Shown: positions 62,789-64,000 of the stretch, piece by piece
Numbering within the stretch: the first letter of the stretch is position 1
Layout: each line of letters begins with the position of its first letter
Origin: Oceanobacillus alkalisoli
GTDB lineage: Bacteria; Bacillota; Bacilli; Bacillales; Amphibacillaceae
Direction of reading: 5' to 3'
DNA length: 64,000 bases
Assembly (NCBI RefSeq): GCF_021556485.1
Contig: NZ_JAKGBW010000004.1
Location: 1-64,000 of the forward strand
The notes under the pieces: model-generated
Database searches by the model: none
What the model saw: only the letters and a program-made list of their open reading frames with translations
Told to the model about the DNA's origin: nothing
Translations under genes and position numbers: made by a program

Positions 62789-63856
62789 TCATTTTTTTAG
62801 AAAGTCATCCCATTTTTCACATATATTATCTGACGAAAAATTCAAAACTTGTTTTTTTGCAATTGTAGCACGTGTAACAGCATCATCATAATTGTTAATT
62901 ATATCTTCAATAGCTAGCGCTAAGGATTCCAGATCATTTATATTAACTAATATACCATTCATTCCGTGTTCAATTAACTCATTTGATCCAGCACAATTAG
63001 TTGATATAACGGGTGTTTCAAGCATCATAGCTTCAAGAAGAGCATTTGATAAACCTTCATAATTAGATGACAATATAAACATATCTGCATTATAGACAAC
63101 ATGAAAAACATCTTTAGTTCTACCCATCAAGAAGACTCTATTCTCAAGTTTCTTTTCAATTATTAACTCCTTAAGTTCTTCTCTTAGCTCACCTTCACCA
63201 TAGATACATAATTTATACACAGGGTATTTTTCTGCTATTAACGAAAATGCGTTAATTAAAAGCTTATGATTTTTTTGCTCCATCAATTTCCCTACGGAAA
63301 TTATTGTGTTATTTAATGTTTTCTTTTTGGTAAAGTCAAATTTAATGTTGATTGGGTTAGCTATAATTGTAGACTTTCTTTGAATATGTTTTGGGAAACA
63401 ATCTTTTGCATGCTTAGTTTGGAATATGATACCAGTACTTAAAGGATATAAAATAAAAGTTAAATATTTCACAATTAAACCTCTATTATCAGCATTTGGG
63501 TCATTTCTTTCGGAGACAAACACCGGTATATCACTTCTAAGTAAGGCAAATAAAACTAAAATATTAATTTTGGCAAAAAAAGATACTATTACATCAGGTT
63601 GTTCACTTTTAACATATCTTCTTATCTTCCATAACCAAGCAATAGGGCGAAAAACTCCACTAGAGTTTTTTGCCGATAAATAATTAATCTTGACACCTTT
63701 CGGTAGCTCATAATCCAGGCGATCATTGAGAAGCGTTAAAATCTCGATATTGACACTTTGATTGTGGTAGTATTCAGTTAAATTTGAGATTACTCTCTCC
63801 GCTCCTCCTCCTGCCATACTACCCAATATAAAAGTAATTTTATTTATTTTAGACAT
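62789..63856 (-). CDS. Glycosyltransferase family 4 (GT-B)
   Basis: 355 residues. It starts KITFILGSMAGGGAERVISN, and its C-terminal domain has ISVGKLMEQKNHKLLINAFS, LCIYGEGELREELKEL and VFLMGRTKDVFHV. SSNYEGLSNALLEAMML has the E...E motif that contacts the donor nucleotide. It resembles GalNAc or glucosyl transferases such as PglA/CapM-type. Specificity cannot be read. Confidence 0.9.
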   Translation of the reverse strand: MSKINKITFILGSMAGGGAERVISNLTEYYHNQSVNIEILTLLNDRLDYELPKGVKINYLSAKNSSGVFRPIAWLWKIRRYVKSEQPDVIVSFFAKINILVLFALLRSDIPVFVSERNDPNADNRGLIVKYLTFILYPLSTGIIFQTKHAKDCFPKHIQRKSTIIANPINIKFDFTKKKTLNNTIISVGKLMEQKNHKLLINAFSLIAEKYPVYKLCIYGEGELREELKELIIEKKLENRVFLMGRTKDVFHVVYNADMFILSSNYEGLSNALLEAMMLETPVISTNCAGSNELIEHGMNGILVNINDLESLALAIEDIINNYDDAVTRATIAKKQVLNFSSDNICEKWDDFLKK

Positions 63857-63875
63857 TTAATATCCACACCTATTT

Positions 63876-64000
63876 AAAGTAATTCTAATTTATGTAACAT
63901 TATTTTATTAATCTCATGAACATTAAACTTTTCTTCACAAATACTCCTGCTTAATTTTCCCATCTTATTAACCTGACTCTCATTTTCAATCATCCAGACC
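63876..64000 (-). CDS. Glycosyltransferase C-terminus (runs off the window)
   Basis: The minus-strand frame entering from the window edge reads WMIENESQVNKMGKLSRSIC and EEKFNVHEINKIMLHKLELL with a stop at 63,876. The MGxxSRxxxEEKFxxxxIN pattern is the usual end of GT4-family transferases. It is 20 nt upstream of the next transferase, so it is probably in the same operon. Confidence 0.6.

Overview
The window reads as a low-GC Gram-positive chromosome, most likely a Bacillaceae member of the halotolerant, Oceanobacillus/Virgibacillus-like kind. Grounds: AT-rich sequence with strong AGGAGG ribosome sites, a ComK homologue, a LigD polymerase remnant, a DnaD-type replication protein, CcpA cre-like sites and CapI/Ugd-type capsule genes. 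The genus is an inference. No rRNA, tRNA or CRISPR array was seen.

Layout. 1-3,035: debris, with an IS3-type transposase end abutting the 3' end of ligD, a decayed HTH gene, an intact glycerate kinase, and a TRAP large permease cut off by an IS3 orfA remnant. 3,042-12,553: a minus-strand TRAP catabolic cluster (RpiR regulator, DctP-Q-M, Zn-dehydrogenase, class I aldolase, FGGY kinase, 2-hydroxyacid dehydrogenase, and unusually a PRPP synthetase). 12,600-12,931: an antitoxin-like gene followed by a broken MazF/PemK toxin. 14,035-19,717: a plus-strand cluster (GntR/UTRA regulator, TRAP, creatininase, M20 amidohydrolase). 19,960-20,977: an sce7726-type PD-(D/E)xK-like gene with a frameshifted sce7725 partner. 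21,180-25,034: intact mqo amid three decayed metabolic genes.

25,108-40,447: an AEC transporter, then a LacI-headed 11-gene minus-strand operon (thiolase, SDR, 3-hydroxyacyl-CoA dehydrogenase, CoA-transferase, TRAP P-Q-M, second SDR, second HAD-type dehydrogenase, second CoA-transferase). Its promoter has consensus -35/-10 boxes, a cre-like site and tandem LacI-type palindromes. Divergent from it is an HpsN-like (sulfopropanediol dehydrogenase/histidinol dehydrogenase) gene. The operon looks built to import a short-chain hydroxy or keto acid, activate it as a CoA ester and cleave it to acetyl-CoA. 40,900-46,825: a mobile or recombination-prone stretch with an AlbA_2/ATPase-type pseudogene, direct repeats, a DnaD-domain protein, a sigma factor, comK, two small Xre regulators and a membrane coiled-coil sunset-domain protein.

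46,947-53,481: a sugar-acid cluster with two enolase-superfamily dehydratases, a TRAP system and a LacI regulator, with a perfect 14-bp palindrome just downstream of a consensus promoter. 53,734-64,000: a surface polysaccharide cluster (Ugd, UDP-glucuronate 4-epimerase preceded by the remains of a second ugd, TupA-like ATP-grasp protein, Wzx flippase, glycosyltransferases, Wzy-like polymerase) running off the end of the window.

The dominant theme is scavenging: four complete TRAP importers plus one truncated, each next to its own regulator and enzymes, separated by IS scars, pseudogenes and repeats.
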